Below the pieces are notes generated by a model. It did not search any database, was not told where the DNA came from, and saw only the letters and a program-made list of their open reading frames with translations. Shown one piece after another: positions 1 to 12,097 of a stretch of DNA of 64,000 nt. This DNA comes from Alligator mississippiensis (lineage: Eukaryota > Chordata > Crocodylia > Alligatoridae): contig NC_081824.1 of assembly GCF_030867095.1 (NCBI RefSeq), forward strand, positions 172,306,933-172,370,932, written 5' to 3'. Every line of letters starts with the position of its first letter. Position 1 is the first letter of the stretch. The position numbers and the translations under genes were made by a program.

Positions 1-344
1 AATGGGCTTGGAGATAAGTGCAAGGACAAAACCATGAGCACTTATTTAACAGAGGTATTTTCACAAACATACACAGTTTCATGCAAGTGAACAGAACAAT
101 GTATTCTGAAACTGCAAGAAAAAATGTGAACGGTAATGGTGACTTTGTTCCTACCATTGTCATGGTCTCCCATGTGGGGGGGGGGGGGGTGGTAAAGCAA
201 CATAAAACAGGAGCTGTAGAGCAGCAAATAAAAAGCTCTTCAATGTAAATCTTTTCCTTACAATTGAGGTCAAGGATGTAGGGATATAAATGGTTAAATG
301 ACAGTTATGTTTATACCATTTACCACTTACTGTTTAGCGACCTC
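1..344. other. non-coding DNA downstream of KIF6, with G14 run
   Basis: No coding signal or recognised repeat was seen. A run of 14 G occurs at 176-189; open frames across it are short and without homology. Confidence 0.5.
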
Positions 345-452
345 TGGCAGGAATGGCTTTGGCCCTTTATGTCTTCACCATAAACTTGGTGCTATGCGGG
401 CCCCAGGCTGCTGATGGGGAGCTGTGGGTGGGGGATGGTGGGTGTGGGCAAG

Positions 453-467
453 CCACTAGGGGGTGCT
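453..467 (+). promoter_or_regulatory. CTCF-like motif (weak)
   Basis: CCACTAGGGGGTGCT fits the vertebrate CTCF core CCASYAGRKGGCRSY except for T in place of C at position 12, as expected from CpG decay. This is motif evidence only. Confidence 0.25.
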
Positions 468-607
468 GCCCAGCTGTGGCTTCCCCTCTTCCCCCCCAGG
501 CAGGGGTTGGGGCTAGGCTGAGGATGGAACTGGGGCTGCAGCCTTCTCCTGTACCCAGATCCTGCTGCCATGGGGAGGGAGGGAAGTGCTGGGCCCCTCC
601 ACTGGGG

Positions 608-787
608 TAGGGTGGCCATCATAGAGGACAGTCTGGTTGTCCTCTGTTCTCTATTGATATGAAACCCAATGCCTTTATGTCCTCTATTTTTCACTTGAAG
701 AGAAAAATAGAGGGCATAAAGGCATTAGGTTTCATATCAATAGAGGACGGAGGGCAGAGTAGCAGAAAACGTCTATGATGGCCACTA
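608..787. mobile_element. MITE with long inverted repeats (~180 bp)
   Basis: The ends TAGGGTGGCCATCATAG and CTATGATGGCCACTA are inverted copies. Inside, a segment holding ATTGATATGAAACCCAATGC (left arm) reappears inverted in the right arm around a short loop near 695. It is non-autonomous and without coding capacity. A TA or a short CTGGGG duplication may flank it. The superfamily is not settled. Confidence 0.75.
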
Positions 788-1493
788 CCTGGGGTCAGGC
801 AGAGCCTTCCCACCACAGCAGCGAGACTTGCAGCCCATGGTGGGTCTGCCTGGCCCCCCCACAGTGGTGCGGCCCAGGCAGGGTGATGAGCTCCCTGTGC
901 CTCCTGCTGTGCTAAGGCCCCTGTGGCCCCAATCTGGAAGACTCCTCCATGCTGCTAAGCTGGGCCCTCCCCAGATTGCCATGGGGGTAGCGGGGGCTGG
1001 TCCCAGCAGGGTGGCCTCCACTGGGCATGCTGAGTCTTTCCACATCCTGTCCATGGTGCTGGGGCTGTGCAGGACCTGGCTCAGCCCTGATGTGGGGCCA
1101 AGTGTACAGCTGGCGTGGCCTGAGGAGGCGCCACAGCAGCTGAAGCAGGTGGCACTGGGTCTGAGGGATGAGCTCCCTTTCACTAAAGAGCTCTGCATCT
1201 CAACCAAGCAGTTAGGTCCTGATGATCAATTTGGTTGTGGAGATCATGTTAAGTTAAATTGCCATGCAGTGTCTTCTGTTGCCACTCCTCCACATGTTTT
1301 CTGAGCTGACCTCTTGCATGCTACTTCTGACTCTTCTCTTGCCAGCATTAGGGGCATGACACCCTGATTAGCCCTAGCAACTGCCCAGTGCAACATTAAG
1401 CTTTTCCTTTAAAAAAGTATTTCTTCAGGTATTTCCTTCCCCTGATGATTGAAAAATTCTCATAAATTATCATTTGGCCTCTTCTGCAACCAT

Positions 1494-1877
1494 TAGGCCA
1501 TGTCCACATGAGCTTGGACGTTTGGCTGCCTGGGGACAACTAGCAGTGCCACACCTTGTGCTGTTGCTAGTTGTCCCCGGGGAACACCTGTGCCATGTAC
1601 GCTTTGGCATGCAGCAAGTTACCCCGAGTGGGGTAGGGGAGGCTGGAGCCAGCACTGGGTTGGCCCCAGCAACCTTACTTGCGGTCCTGGGGGCCTCCTG
1701 GGGCTGCAGCAGTGGTGATCCTGTTGCATGGAGCCTGGCCGGCAGCCAAAGTGCGCTGCTCCACTTTTTTTGTGCAGGTTTTGTTGACCCCTGGATATCC
1801 GCCTTGCAGCGTGGAGAACACTTGAATGTCTGCGGCGCCACATACCACACGGCCATGATCGCCTGGATGCAGCCTTA
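1494..1877. mobile_element. family A element, copy 1 (GC-rich, hAT-like ends)
   Basis: It starts TAGGCCATGTCCACATGAG and ends with an imperfect inverted copy. The interior (blocks such as GGGGGCCTCCTGGGGCTGC and GACCCCTGGAT) is shared with 11615-12089 and 46349-46728, so these three are one family. The TAGGGC-type terminus suggests hAT. No transposase is present. A target duplication is not clear for this copy. Confidence 0.7.
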
Positions 1878-2456
1878 GAAGGTATACGTAGCTTCTTAGT
1901 AGAGCTGTCTGGATGATGCATGCAATGACTTGTAAGGAACATCCTCATTACAAGCATTAAGAATTCTTAGTTTTCTTGTGCTGGTATCAGATCAAGTCAT
2001 TGGTCTTGGTATTAGTAACTGGTATTATAATTCCCTAAATCACATTATTTACCACTTTGGTGAGTTTCCATAGAAAATATTAGATGTGGGATAGAAAAAT
2101 TAGAAAAAGATCTTTTAAAATAATTTAAAGAACAAATAAAAATGCTTATTTAAAAAAAATCTTAGAATAGAAATGAGATTTTTGTAGTTATTAAAATAAA
2201 TGAACTCTCAAAAGATAAATGATATGCTCTAGAGGTACATAAAACATACCCAGACAACCTGTCAGGCTGAGAATCTCATTTTGTCGACATCCATATTCTC
2301 TAGCTGAGCAGTTAGTACATTTAGCTTTTACGAGTGCTTAACCCTTTATCCTGCTGAAGTGCCTTGTGTTTATACTATTGACGTTAAACCTATATATACT
2401 ATGATCAGTTAAACATGATCAGACTAGTGAAAACTCTCGCTGGGAGAATACTACAA
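1878..2456. other. AT-rich non-coding stretch
   Basis: No gene, repeat family or clear regulatory site was recognised. Confidence 0.5.
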
Positions 2457-2458
2457 TA

Positions 2459-2784
2459 CAGCAGAACCTGGACCATTCGTATCCAAGTGGTTCATAACCC
2501 ATTTAATTTACAGTGGGTTGCCTGGCGAACGATAAGCTGTTCAGCTGCAGCTTTTACTTCAAAAGGTGCAGCTTCTCCTCTCAGCTGGAGCTCATTAGTG
2601 GTCCTGAGCAGCTGATTGGAGAAACAGTGCCCTTTGCAACCAAAGCTGCAGCAAACAGCTGGCGGACCTCATTGGTACTGCACAGCTATTTATTGCCGCT
2701 GCATATCCTCTGGTTAGTTCATAAACCCTCATCTTCACCGGGTGGGTAAGGGACCTAAGTGTGCGAAGTATCCAGGTTCTACTG
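2459..2784. mobile_element. Tigger/pogo-like non-autonomous element 1
   Basis: The ends CAGCAGAACCTGGA and TCCAGGTTCTACTG are inverted repeats, flanked on both sides by TA (2457-2458 and 2785-2786), the target duplication of the Tc1/mariner-pogo group. The CAGNAGAACCT terminus resembles Tigger elements. At 326 bp it has no transposase frame. Confidence 0.75.
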
Positions 2785-2786
2785 TA

Positions 2787-4673
2787 CATGCTGGTATACC
2801 ATGTGTATGAATTTCAGTTATGGTCAGGAAACTGTGGAAGGAGGGGTGATGAGGGACTGGTTACTGAGTGCAACAATTCATATGGATGATTTGGCCTCTA
2901 TACAGATCACTGGGGATTTAGCACAAATAGAAGCAGGTCCTTTGGTCCTTTCCACCAATGTGAGAGCACACTTTGGCTTCCTGGAAATGGTGACATTAAA
3001 GTGGAGCTCAGAAAGAAGCTCCTTTATAATAAAATGGGAAGGGGACACAAGGGTAGGAGGTGTCTGCATTTTACTGTGGCAGAGGATGATGTGGCCCACG
3101 GTGTTTGGCATGAGTTCTTCCTGGGGAACATCTGTGTGACATCCAGCACTGTACTGCAACTGCCCCAAAATGCCTCTGCAAACAAGGTCTTTGGATTTAC
3201 TCTGCTTAGAGATGATAAATAGTATTTACCATATCTACAAGTGTACACAGCCACTGGTTAGATATCATGGTCAATAGACAGTACTCAGTCATCTGTGAGA
3301 ACCTCTTTGCTTAGGAAAACTGCTTTACAGGTGACTAGGCAGGCACAAATCCAAATGTAAACCTATGCTACTGACTGTTCCTTCCGCTTGGTAAACACTG
3401 GGCCTTTCCAATGAGACTGTATATTATTTGTGCAAGAGTTATCAGGACAGGTTGCACTATTACGGTATGATCAACTGAACTGTTATAGAAACTGATAGTT
3501 TCTTAAGTAATGGTCTTCAGGGAAGGGAGGAATCTTGAAAAAAAGGGTGGACAAGTAATTTTGGACTAATATTAAAAAAAGATGTTTAACTTTGTCTCTA
3601 AAATAGTTGCATTAGGGAAGTATCTAAAGGGTTGCCAGGCCAGTTTTCATCATTCATCTCTATTTATGTAGTTTTTTATTACTATTTATATCTCAGTCAC
3701 ACTTATCTTGCATGTATTGGCCTGATCTGGATTGTAAATCATTCTGTAAATCCAGATTACCTTGGTTTAAGTCATTTGGAGTCATACTACTGAAAACTGG
3801 CATGAAATCAGAATTAGGAACACAAGATTTTGGATCTGGGAAACTAATAGATCTGTCTCCGATATCTATAATTAGCTGGCAAACTGAGAGTATAATGCAT
3901 ATGAAATCATTATATGACATTGTCACACAAGATCAGTTCAGATCTGTGCAGGGACCAATCTCTCAGTTTCCTACTGAAGGCTGTTGTCAAATGAGTAACT
4001 CTCAGAAGAAATTGACTATTTTCCTAATGCTTCTCTCCTGGCAACTTCCAAGTGAAATGGAGATTTTACTGATAAAAAGAAAGGAGAGCCATTGAACTGA
4101 ACAACAGTACAGGTTTTCACTGTCAGCATTCTGGTTCATTTCAACTTGCTGTCTTAAGTGAACTCAGTTTGGTAGCTCTGTTGTACTCAGTACTGTTGTA
4201 TGAACATTAATTCAGCTTGACTGGCAGTCTCTGTGGAAGAGAAACAGCTTGCTGAATGGACTCTCTAGCATAGTGGTTCATAAGCAGTGGTCTGCAGAAA
4301 GCTGGTTGATCACAAGATGCTGGTTCTCCTCTTTGTTTTTAGCTGTTATGCTGCATTAGTTTCCTTCCCCAAACTCCCCAGAAACCAGCAACAATAAGTA
4401 GCAATCCCACCCACTGTGAGCAGCCAAAATGTAATGTATGCACACAAGTATTAGCAAGGCAACCATCACGGAAAGAGCAGGAATAAAGAAGCTGAAAGAC
4501 AGAAAAAGGGGTTAAACAAAACCTTCAGAACAGCCAAAAAAAAAAAAAGAGGGAGAACTGTGCCTCTTCTATCACGTGCCCCTCTTCCTAATTGAAAACA
4601 ATCTTAGATAATAACAATAGATCAGACCCTCAATTCATCTGATTCTTCTTAAAGTCTGTGCAAAATATATTGA
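2787..4673. other. non-coding DNA downstream of KIF6
   Basis: Two opposed open frames (about 126 and 96 codons, 2759-3168) have no recognisable domain and look like chance. No repeat was identified with confidence. A possible hAT fragment begins near 4270 (AGTGGTTCATAAGCAGTGG), without a matching 3' end. Confidence 0.45.
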
Positions 4674-5965
4674 TTTATTTTGACCCTGGGGTGATTTTTA
4701 GAGTAAACTGAAATACAGAGAAACTCAGTACTTTTTAAATTAAAAACTACCTTATTGACTGCATTTTAATTGCCAGTTTAGTGAAAAACTTTAGCTTCAA
4801 GTATATTTCAATCCCGCGAATGCTGTGGCATAACTTTCAATTTGCTACAAAATTTAATTCCAGCAAGTTGAGGAAAACATTCTAGGAATACACGGCTCCT
4901 GGCAATCAGGTTATCTGTATTTGTATCTGAACAACCAAACATTTTCAGATTTCAGCAGTGCACGTTTAGCACTATCATGAAATAGAGTGATTTCATGTAC
5001 ATCTTGAAGAATTAGATGTGTGCTTTAAATATTTTGAGTTGCTTGGATCTCACTCTCGAATTGAGACTGGGAGTTGTGAAGAAGATAACACAAAGTGTGT
5101 AGAGAGCTATACAAAATATTTGCATGAACATATGAACCTGCATTTACATTTTCATATTTAATTTGCATTTTGCAAAAATTATTTCAGTTTCACTGTAAAT
5201 CTGTGAAATGTCGCTGCTGTTTGTTCAAGTCTGGACATTTGGGGGAATGTAACATTTAATCTGATGTACTTAAGTGAAAACCTCATTTTTCTGACACCTT
5301 TAATTCCTGAAATGTCACAATGCTAAAGAGATCATTTTTCATATTGTAACACAATCTCAAAATTTGAGCCATAAAACTGCCTTTTCTCAAAAAAAGGAAA
5401 TCAATAATGCATTGTTGGCATCAGCAAAGGTCCTACATTTTATAAACCAAATACTTCCTGTTTTTGCATAGAACTACTCTGGAATCTATCAGAACCAAAA
5501 CCAGCAATGGCTCAGGCAAACACATGAAGACAAAACTGCTGAATTTCACATGACTTCTTCCTTAAGCTTCCATTGTACAGTCATCAAAAATGAAGAAAAG
5601 TGATCAGCGACAAAGAAACGGTTAACTTATTGCTGATATGGAAAAGTGTTATACAGATTTTTAGATAATTATGACCTTTACAATATGACTGTCAAATTCC
5701 AAATAAACAAAGAGAGAACTTCCTGTTTAGCCATTTCAGTCTTGCTTGATCTTTGCTCATGCTGAAGATGTTGACTGCACAAATTCAACAACATTCCTTA
5801 GAAAGTTCGAATTGTTTTCATCCATGAGTCATTTGTTATTCGCAGTCAACTATGTTGCAGATCCTAAGCACTCAATTTGAGCGGTTCTTAAATATACAAA
5901 AATGGGGCAGAAGGGAGGTCTTTTGACTATTTCTAAAGCAGAAATATTGAACGTCAAGATGAATT
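4674..5965 (-). other. KIF6: candidate KIF6 3' UTR
   Basis: The region follows the KIF6 stop codon on the minus strand. The first canonical minus-strand AATAAA after the stop is at 4679-4674, giving a UTR of about 1.3 kb. ATTAAA variants, for example at 5304-5299, would give shorter forms. The region is free of recognisable transposons, unlike the introns, which fits a transcribed UTR. The true cleavage site cannot be read from sequence alone. Confidence 0.45.
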
Positions 5966-5982
5966 TCACTTGATCCCCAAGC
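5966..5982 (-). CDS. KIF6: KIF6 terminal coding exon (last residues and stop)
   Basis: KIF6 is a kinesin-like protein, expected to act with microtubules of motile cilia; this exon supplies only its last five residues. A good acceptor (pyrimidine-rich tract ending in cttttcag) precedes GCTTGGGGATCAAG and TGA. Exon F leaves one base over; joining it gives GLGIK and stop. By memory the human protein ends in a similar LGS-N motif after the conserved QKQ, so length and position agree. The other phases read on for 37 or 46 codons with no homology. The small size makes this exon the weakest of the chain on its own, but phase, acceptor and place all fit. Confidence 0.7.
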
Positions 5983-6865
5983 CTGAAAAGAGATAAAAAT
6001 ACTTTTAATAAGACAGTACTTTAAGACATTATTATTAACTTTAAACCACTGGCTACTCTGCAAACATAAAATAGTTATAGATGAAGAAGATACCTTAATC
6101 TAAGATTTAAGGATAGTATTAAATGTACATTCTTTCCTGGTACAGTTTTCACTTCTCTACCCAAAGAATGAAGTATTTAATGATGGCTTATGACTGCAGA
6201 ACAGCCCTTTGAAAACTACTTTACTAATTTAACCGTGTCTCCATGTAACAGTAGCATTAGCAAACCCCAGTGAGCTACTCCCAAGCAGTAGAATGAACAG
6301 AGAGATATTCAAATAGTGTAATGGACTGCATGTGTGCCTGCCTTAACTAATCTCTATTTGTAAAGTTCAGAGATGTGAATGGCAATGATCTGGGAATGAT
6401 GAACTAATCTCCCTGGAGACCCCCGCAGAAGGCTTTTTCCACTGTATTATTTTCATTAAGGATGTTGTACATTCCCACGCTGATGCCTTTTCTATTTATA
6501 AAACTTGTTTTCCACTCCATTGGCCTCTGCACACATTTTATCTTCTTTTCTCAGCTAATGCAAAGTAGGGCAATTGGTACAGTCCTGGACTATTGATATG
6601 GAACAGTTTGAAAGGGTCAGGATCAATATAGGAAGGAACAGGAAGTATGCTGACATCATCTTATAGGCCAAACAAACCTTGCTGTGTTTTCCTGAGACAA
6701 TGTTTTCTGCTGGAGTCCCCTGAAGGGCTCTTCCATGAAGAAAACAAAGTTCTGTGAATAACGTGCAACATCCCTGTAGACAGTTAAGTGCATTAATAGG
6801 CAAATGCTCAAATATTTCCAGAATGGAAAAGTCTAAAAAAGATGTGGACTTTGTGGAAGGCAGCG
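5983..6865 (-). other. KIF6 intron (exon F to G), 3' part
   Basis: The whole intron is 5983-12097 (about 6.1 kb). This part holds the acceptor tract and otherwise no recognised repeat. Confidence 0.55.
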
Positions 6866-7025
6866 TTGCCAGGTAGATAGAGCACCGAACTGGGACTCAG
6901 GGGACCTGCCTTCTATACCTAGCTCTGCCACTGCCTTCCTAAGTGCCCTGGGGCTCAGTTTGCCTATCTGTAAAATTAAGATCTTTGAGATTTTCTGAAG
7001 AAAAGTGCTACATAAGAGATGAGTA
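6866..7025 (+). repeat. MIR SINE
   Basis: The order of segments matches the ancient amniote MIR: GAACTGGGACTCAGGGGACC, then CTAGCTCTGCCACTG, then GGGGCTCAGTTTGCCTATCT, and a GTGCTACATAAGAGATGAGT-type 3' part. It is diverged, as expected for MIR. Confidence 0.85.
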
Positions 7026-7229
7026 TTACTGCAGGCCTCTTCCCCAAAGCACCCACTAAACATACTCCTTTTCCTCTTTCTACTTACTCTGGTCTACCTC
7101 CCTTGATATTTCTTTCCCTGGAAAGCTGATCTGCCTTTCCTTTGCCAGGAGCCCAGCTTCTTTCAGGATCCCTGTACTACTTAATTCATGAGGAGGCAAT
7201 GTACCCTTCTGAATATAGATCAGTTAGAA

Positions 7230-7497
7230 CAGGGTGGCCAACCTGCAGCATGGATGCCACAAGCAACATGGGCGGCCTCTCTGTGTGGCGTGTGGCAGAT
7301 TGGGGAGGCAGCACATTTGCAGGCAATAGGCACATTTGCAATAGGGCAGGTTGCAGAAAGCAGAGCATCAGATCCTGCAGGGCAGGAAGCAGAAAGCTGA
7401 TCAGCAGATCAGGTAAGGAAAAGGGATTGGAATGGCACTGGGGGAGGGTGCAGGGCTAATCTGTGGCATGTCTGCCAAAAAAGGTTGGCCCCCACTG
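7230..7497. mobile_element. hAT (Charlie-like) MITE
   Basis: It starts CAGGGTGGCCAACC and ends GGTTGGCCCCCACTG, near-perfect inverted repeats of the hAT CAGGG type. The 8-bp flanks AGTTAGAA (7222-7229) and AGCTAGGA (7498-7505) agree at six positions, an aged hAT duplication. At 268 bp it has no transposase. Confidence 0.85.
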
Positions 7498-7667
7498 AGC
7501 TAGGACACACTTCAAAGTTCAAAACATTAGTGGTGAAAAAGGAGAAGTGACTGAGAATAGGGACAGCAGGATCATATGACATGGGCATCTCTAAAAGTTA
7601 GGTGTGTATCTCATGGTTGAGGACAACTAAAATTACATCCCTGGCTGTTCTATTTAATAGCTATTAA

Positions 7668-8103
7668 TACACCTATCATCCATGAATTAGTCTAGTTCCT
7701 TTTTGAACCTGGCTATTCTATCTGCCTCTAAAACTTCCTGTGGTAATGAGTTATCTATGCACTGCATAAAAAGTACTTTCTCTTGTTAGTTTTAAACCTG
7801 CCTCCAACTAAATTAATTGAGGGACCCCTAGTTCTAGTTCTGGGACTTGTGAATAAGAGTTCCCTATTCAATCTGTTCATACCCTTCATGGTTTTACAGA
7901 CCTCTATCATATAGTTCCTCAGCCTTCTACCTTCCAGACTACAGAGTCCTAGCTTTTTTTAGTTTCTCTTGGTATACTACATACTACTGATAATTTTGGA
8001 TGCCCTTCTGTATACCTTTTCTAATTCTACTACATCCTTTTTGAGATGTGGAGACCAGAACTGCACACAGGACTGAAGAACTGTATTCAAGATGTAGGCC
8101 CTT
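7668..8103 (-). mobile_element. CR1/L3-type LINE, old 3' fragment
   Basis: The minus-strand copy shows the usual reverse-complement phrases of old amniote CR1, such as TAGTTCCTTTTTGAACCTGG, ATAGACCTCTATCAT-like text and GAGACCAGAACTGCACACAG. It is heavily mutated and not coding. It abuts a second CR1 at about 8104. Confidence 0.75.
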
Positions 8104-9590
8104 GTAGTCAGAAAGTTCTTTCTAATCTCCAACCTAAATCTTTCTAATCTTCAACCTAAATTCTGCTGCAGCTTGAGGTCCTTGCGCCACCTCCTGCCCC
8201 CTGCAGTCACAGAGAAAAGACTATTAGTAATCCATCCTCTTTACAATCTCCCTTCAGGTTTTCAACAGTGTTACCAAATGCCCCTGCAGTCTTCTTTTCA
8301 TACTAAATAGTTCTGGTCTTTCTGCCTTTCCTCATAAATCATGTTTCTGAGGCCTCTCGTTATTTTTTTTTTTGGCTCTCCACTGGACTCTTTCCAATAT
8401 GTCCATATCTTTCTTGTAGTGTGAGGCCCAAAGCTAGACACATTACTCCAGGTGAGTTCTCACCAGTGCCAAACAGAGCAGAAGAACCATTTTCCTAAAT
8501 ACGCTAGAGAGACCCCTGTTAATACAGCCCAGTATACTGCTGGCTTTTTTTGGTAACAGGAGCACACTGGTGGCTCATATTCAGCTTATGGTCCACTGCA
8601 ACCACCAGGTCCTTTGCTGCAGTACTGTAGCCTGGCCAATCATTCCCCAGTCTGTATTTCTGCATACAATTATTCCATCCGAAGTGCAGGACTTTGCTCT
8701 TGTTCTTGTTGAATTTCAGCTGATTGATTTAGGACCATTTATCTGGTTTATCCAAGTCATTCTGAATCCTTCTGAATAGCCCTACCCTCCTGAATGTCTA
8801 CAACTCCATCCAACTTGGTGTCACCTGCAAATTTGCTAAGTATGCACTCAATCCAATTAGCTACATAATTCATGAAGATGTTAAACAATACTAGATCCAG
8901 GACAGGCCCCTAGGGAGCCCAACTTGATATCTTCTCCCAACTAGACATTGATTGATAGCTATTCAGTGAGCAAGATGATCCAACCAGTCATGCATCCACC
9001 TTACAATACTTTCATCTAGTCTCTAGCTCGTTATTGTATTAATGAGAATGTTGTGGGAGATGGAGTGAAAAGCCTTGCTAAAGCCAAGTTACATCACAGC
9101 CACTGCTCTCCATCATCCACAGAGCCTGTCGCTTTAGCATAGAAGGAAATCATGTTGGTCAGGCATGACTAACTCTTCGTGAATCCATTCCTGATCACCT
9201 TGTTCCCATCTAGATACTTCACAATATATTCCTTGAGGACCTGCTCCATGATCTTTCTAGGCACAAGGTCAGGCTGACTGGTGTGCAATTCTCTGGATTC
9301 TCCCTTCTTCCCCGTCTTGAAGATGGGCACTATATTTTCCCTTTTCCAATCATCTGAGACCTCACCTCACCTCCCTGAGTTGTCAAAGACGATAGCCAAC
9401 AGCTCTAAGACTACCTCAGCCAATTCCTTTAGTATCCTAGGGTGTATTCTTATATTCTTCCCTAGCAATATGACCAAGTTTCCACTTTCTGTAGGATTCC
9501 TTTTTGAGTTTCAACTCACTGGAGAGATTGCTAGCCAGACTGGTATCAGGGTAAAAGCCTTCCTTGACCTGGGTGAGAGGTGAACAGAGG
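8104..9590 (-). mobile_element. CR1 LINE, 5'-truncated, decayed
   Basis: It runs from the 3' untranslated part into the reverse transcriptase on the minus strand. Landmarks are TCACCTGCAAATTTGCTAAG, CCAGGACAGGCCCCTAGGGA, and, near 9300-9330, the minus-strand codons for a VPIFK-like motif of the reverse transcriptase fingers. Many stops and indels make it inactive. It may be one insertion with the neighbouring 7668-8103 piece or a separate one; the repeated 'TCTAATCT.CAACCTAAAT' near 8120-8160 shows a local duplication. Confidence 0.85.
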
Positions 9591-11158
9591 TATCTCTCTT
9601 AGTGTTTGAAGGAGAGATTAGAGGAGGATCTTTTTATTGTACATGATGGACAATAGCTTGCTCCAATCTTTTCTTTGTGATGCTCACCAGCAAAGGAAAC
9701 ATGATTTCCCTGTATTCCACATCATTTGTTCTCTCCTGACTGTCATAAGCCATCCTGTTGTTCAGGTGATACAATTCTCATATCCATCCACTGAGGGCAG
9801 AATCTGGCCCACCTTTTTATATCTGTACTTTTACACAGTTTCAGATGCACAGACCATCCTCTGTTTTGAAGAAATTTTTGTCATATATAGGGGGACTTAA
9901 TAGCTGGTAGTGTGCGTAAGAGCTAACCTTTAGTGAGCTCTATCCATAATGCTGGGAAATAGGTTGCAGGCTAATAAGCAGGTTAGAAAAGGGAGCAAGA
10001 GATTCATTGGCATGGAAGCCAGTTTTATTGCAAGTTGTTGAGCTTTTGTTATCTAAAGTTAATCTTTTTAGTATCTCACACAATGGATCAATCTTAGATC
10101 CTCTGGAAGCCAGGACCTCTGCCTTCAGTGTTAACTTCTTTTTCTGCAGGCTGGCTCCTGGATGAACCACCTACAAATTTAGCTTAATTATGTCTCCAGA
10201 AGAAGCTTGACAGCAGCCTTACTCAATTAAGACAAAAGGGACCTCAAAGCCTAAGTACCCAAAGTGTTTGCTTTGTATGAGAGCAAGGTGGCTGGTTTTT
10301 CAGCCTCTGTATGTTTACCTGACAGTGGCCTGATAAGCCAAGTGATACTAAAGCACCACTCTGTGATAATGCTAACACCATCTGCTAGGTGCTGATAGCT
10401 TGCTGGAGTAATGCGGTTATCAGCACTGGAGTGCTGATGGAAAGTTATTGCTTCAATAATCACTACTGCTTTCATCTATTCTCTAATTTAATGCTGTCAC
10501 TAAAAACTGTTATAAAGAACAAGATCCTTTTCTCTTTATTATGATGAATTACGATGACATTCCAGGCCACCCCCAGGAACCACCCTTGTGTGTTTGGTGA
10601 ATTCTGCCTACTGCCAATTTAAATTACTTACTCTGGCCCTGCCCATGTATAAGTGCTTTCACCCTGATTTGATGACAAACACCAATAAAGGATTTACATT
10701 AGCCTTGATATCACACAGTATCTATTGATGGGAGGACCAGACAGAGTAGGACAGTTAGGCAAACTTAATGACATAAGGATGCCATAAGCTTTAGATAGAT
10801 CCTTAGTTTGTGTCAACTGTTGGGGATACATTTAAATTGACAAGGCAGTGCTGACAGGGACACTGAGCCTCTGGCCAGATATTTTTAAAGGGATATAAGT
10901 TAGGTTGAAGATTTTAAAAGCACCTCATCTAATTATGAAACAAACAGAAAATCAAAACCCTGTTGCTACAGCTCAGCATTTACCAGCCTCACAGAATAGA
11001 AAGTGCATTCGTACTAGTAGAGAAAAGAGAACCTTCTTGATTTTATTTTAGTTCATTCATGTCCTCATTCTGACAGCACTACTTATTTGATTAGCCTTCC
11101 TCCATAAACAGTCCCATTGTGTTCAGCAACACTACCTGAAGTCTGAAATGTTATCACT
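9591..11158 (-). other. KIF6 intron, no recognised feature
   Basis: No exon with usable splice sites and no clear repeat family was seen. Confidence 0.45.
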
Positions 11159-11305
11159 GGCCACGTGTGTCTCTACATGAGTCATTTAGTACTTGTATAC
11201 TTGTTACTACTGTGCAGTAGCGTTGTGTCATACTTCCTGCCATGCGACACTACTACGCATCATTAATGTACTACTGTGCAGCCAGTGTCTCGTGTAGATG
11301 TGGCC
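11159..11305. mobile_element. family B MITE, copy 1
   Basis: The ends GGCCACGTGTGTCTCTACAT and CGTGTAGATGTGGCC are inverted. The interior repeats ACTACTGTGCAG in both orientations. It is the shortest family B copy (about 147 bp). Confidence 0.75.
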
Positions 11306-11614
11306 ACTGTAAGCAAGACTATTAACATCTTCTCTTTAACCAAAAGAAACCACAAAAGAATCATATTACAAATGACAGTTTTTACTTTAAGAAAGTTGTC
11401 TTAGACATTCCTCCATCTGATCATAAAGTATAATAATACAAGGTGTAAAGTGAGACGTTGAATATAGGCATTAAATTGGATACATGTAGAGAAATCTCTA
11501 ATGGTTGGACTTGTTGATGAAACAATTATCAGTGTAAATCTGAACTAGCATTAGTAATGATGCTAAAGCCATTCAGGCTTTACAGTGCCATGCAGGAAAG
11601 CTCAGTTGGCCTAC

Positions 11615-12089
11615 TAGGGGGCATTCCCACAAATGGGAACGTGTGTTCCCCAGGGACGAATGGCAGCGGCACATATTTGTGCCTCTACTAGTTGTCCCTG
11701 AGGAATGCCCCTGCATGTATGCTCTAGTATGCGGCAAGTTGCCCCAGGTCTGGTAGGAGAGGCTGAGGCCAGCATCTGAGCTGGCCTCAGCAGCCTTACC
11801 TGGGGGCCTCCTGGGACTCCAGCAGTGGCAATCCAGGTGTGCAAAACCTCGCTGGCAGCCGGAGCGTGGGTCTACCTGGCTAGGCTCTGGTTTCAGGTTG
11901 TGCATGCTGCTGCCATGTGTGCCACCCTGCTTTTTTGTGGCACATGGTTTTTTCATACCAGGATCTCCCAGTGTCAAAAAACCCTGCCATGCTGCAAATT
12001 AGCAGCGCGGCAAATGCTTGCATGCATGTCTGGACTGTGTGGTTTACGGTGCTGCAAACCACATGTGTGCTCGTGGGGACGTGGCCCTA
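11615..12089. mobile_element. family A element, copy 2, abutting a KIF6 splice donor
   Basis: It starts TAGGGGGCATTCCCACA and ends TGGGGACGTGGCCCTA, inverted TAGGGC-type ends. Blocks shared with copies 1 and 3 include GGGGGCCTCCTGGG and GCAGCCTTACCTG. The right end lies eight bases from the edge of the KIF6 exon at 12098-12204. The 8-bp flanks TGGCCTAC (11607-11614) and GGGTTTAC (12090-12097) agree at five positions, two of the differences being C/T, so the duplicated site may include the splice donor. Confidence 0.75.
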
Positions 12090-12097
12090 GGGTTTAC

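Larger units (their letters stand above)
345..1215. repeat. GC-rich block of unknown origin, split by a MITE
   Basis: A sharply GC-rich stretch in AT-rich surroundings, interrupted by the TIR element at 608-787. Open frames on both strands (up to about 158 codons) reflect composition: they overlap in opposite strands and show no domain. It resembles the GC-rich interiors of other transposon blocks in this window (30.9-32.0 kb, 61.7-62.4 kb), but I could not identify ends or a family. Confidence 0.35.

Noticed and set aside
2759-3168. Opposed 126- and 96-codon frames downstream of KIF6, considered as exons of a neighbouring gene
   Set aside because: No splice-site pair plus homology was found; a neighbouring potassium-channel gene, as near mammalian KIF6, could not be supported.
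5872-5982. Longer C-termini from other frames of the terminal exon (37-46 residues)
   Set aside because: They need phases other than the one left by exon F; the phase-correct reading stops after GLGIK.
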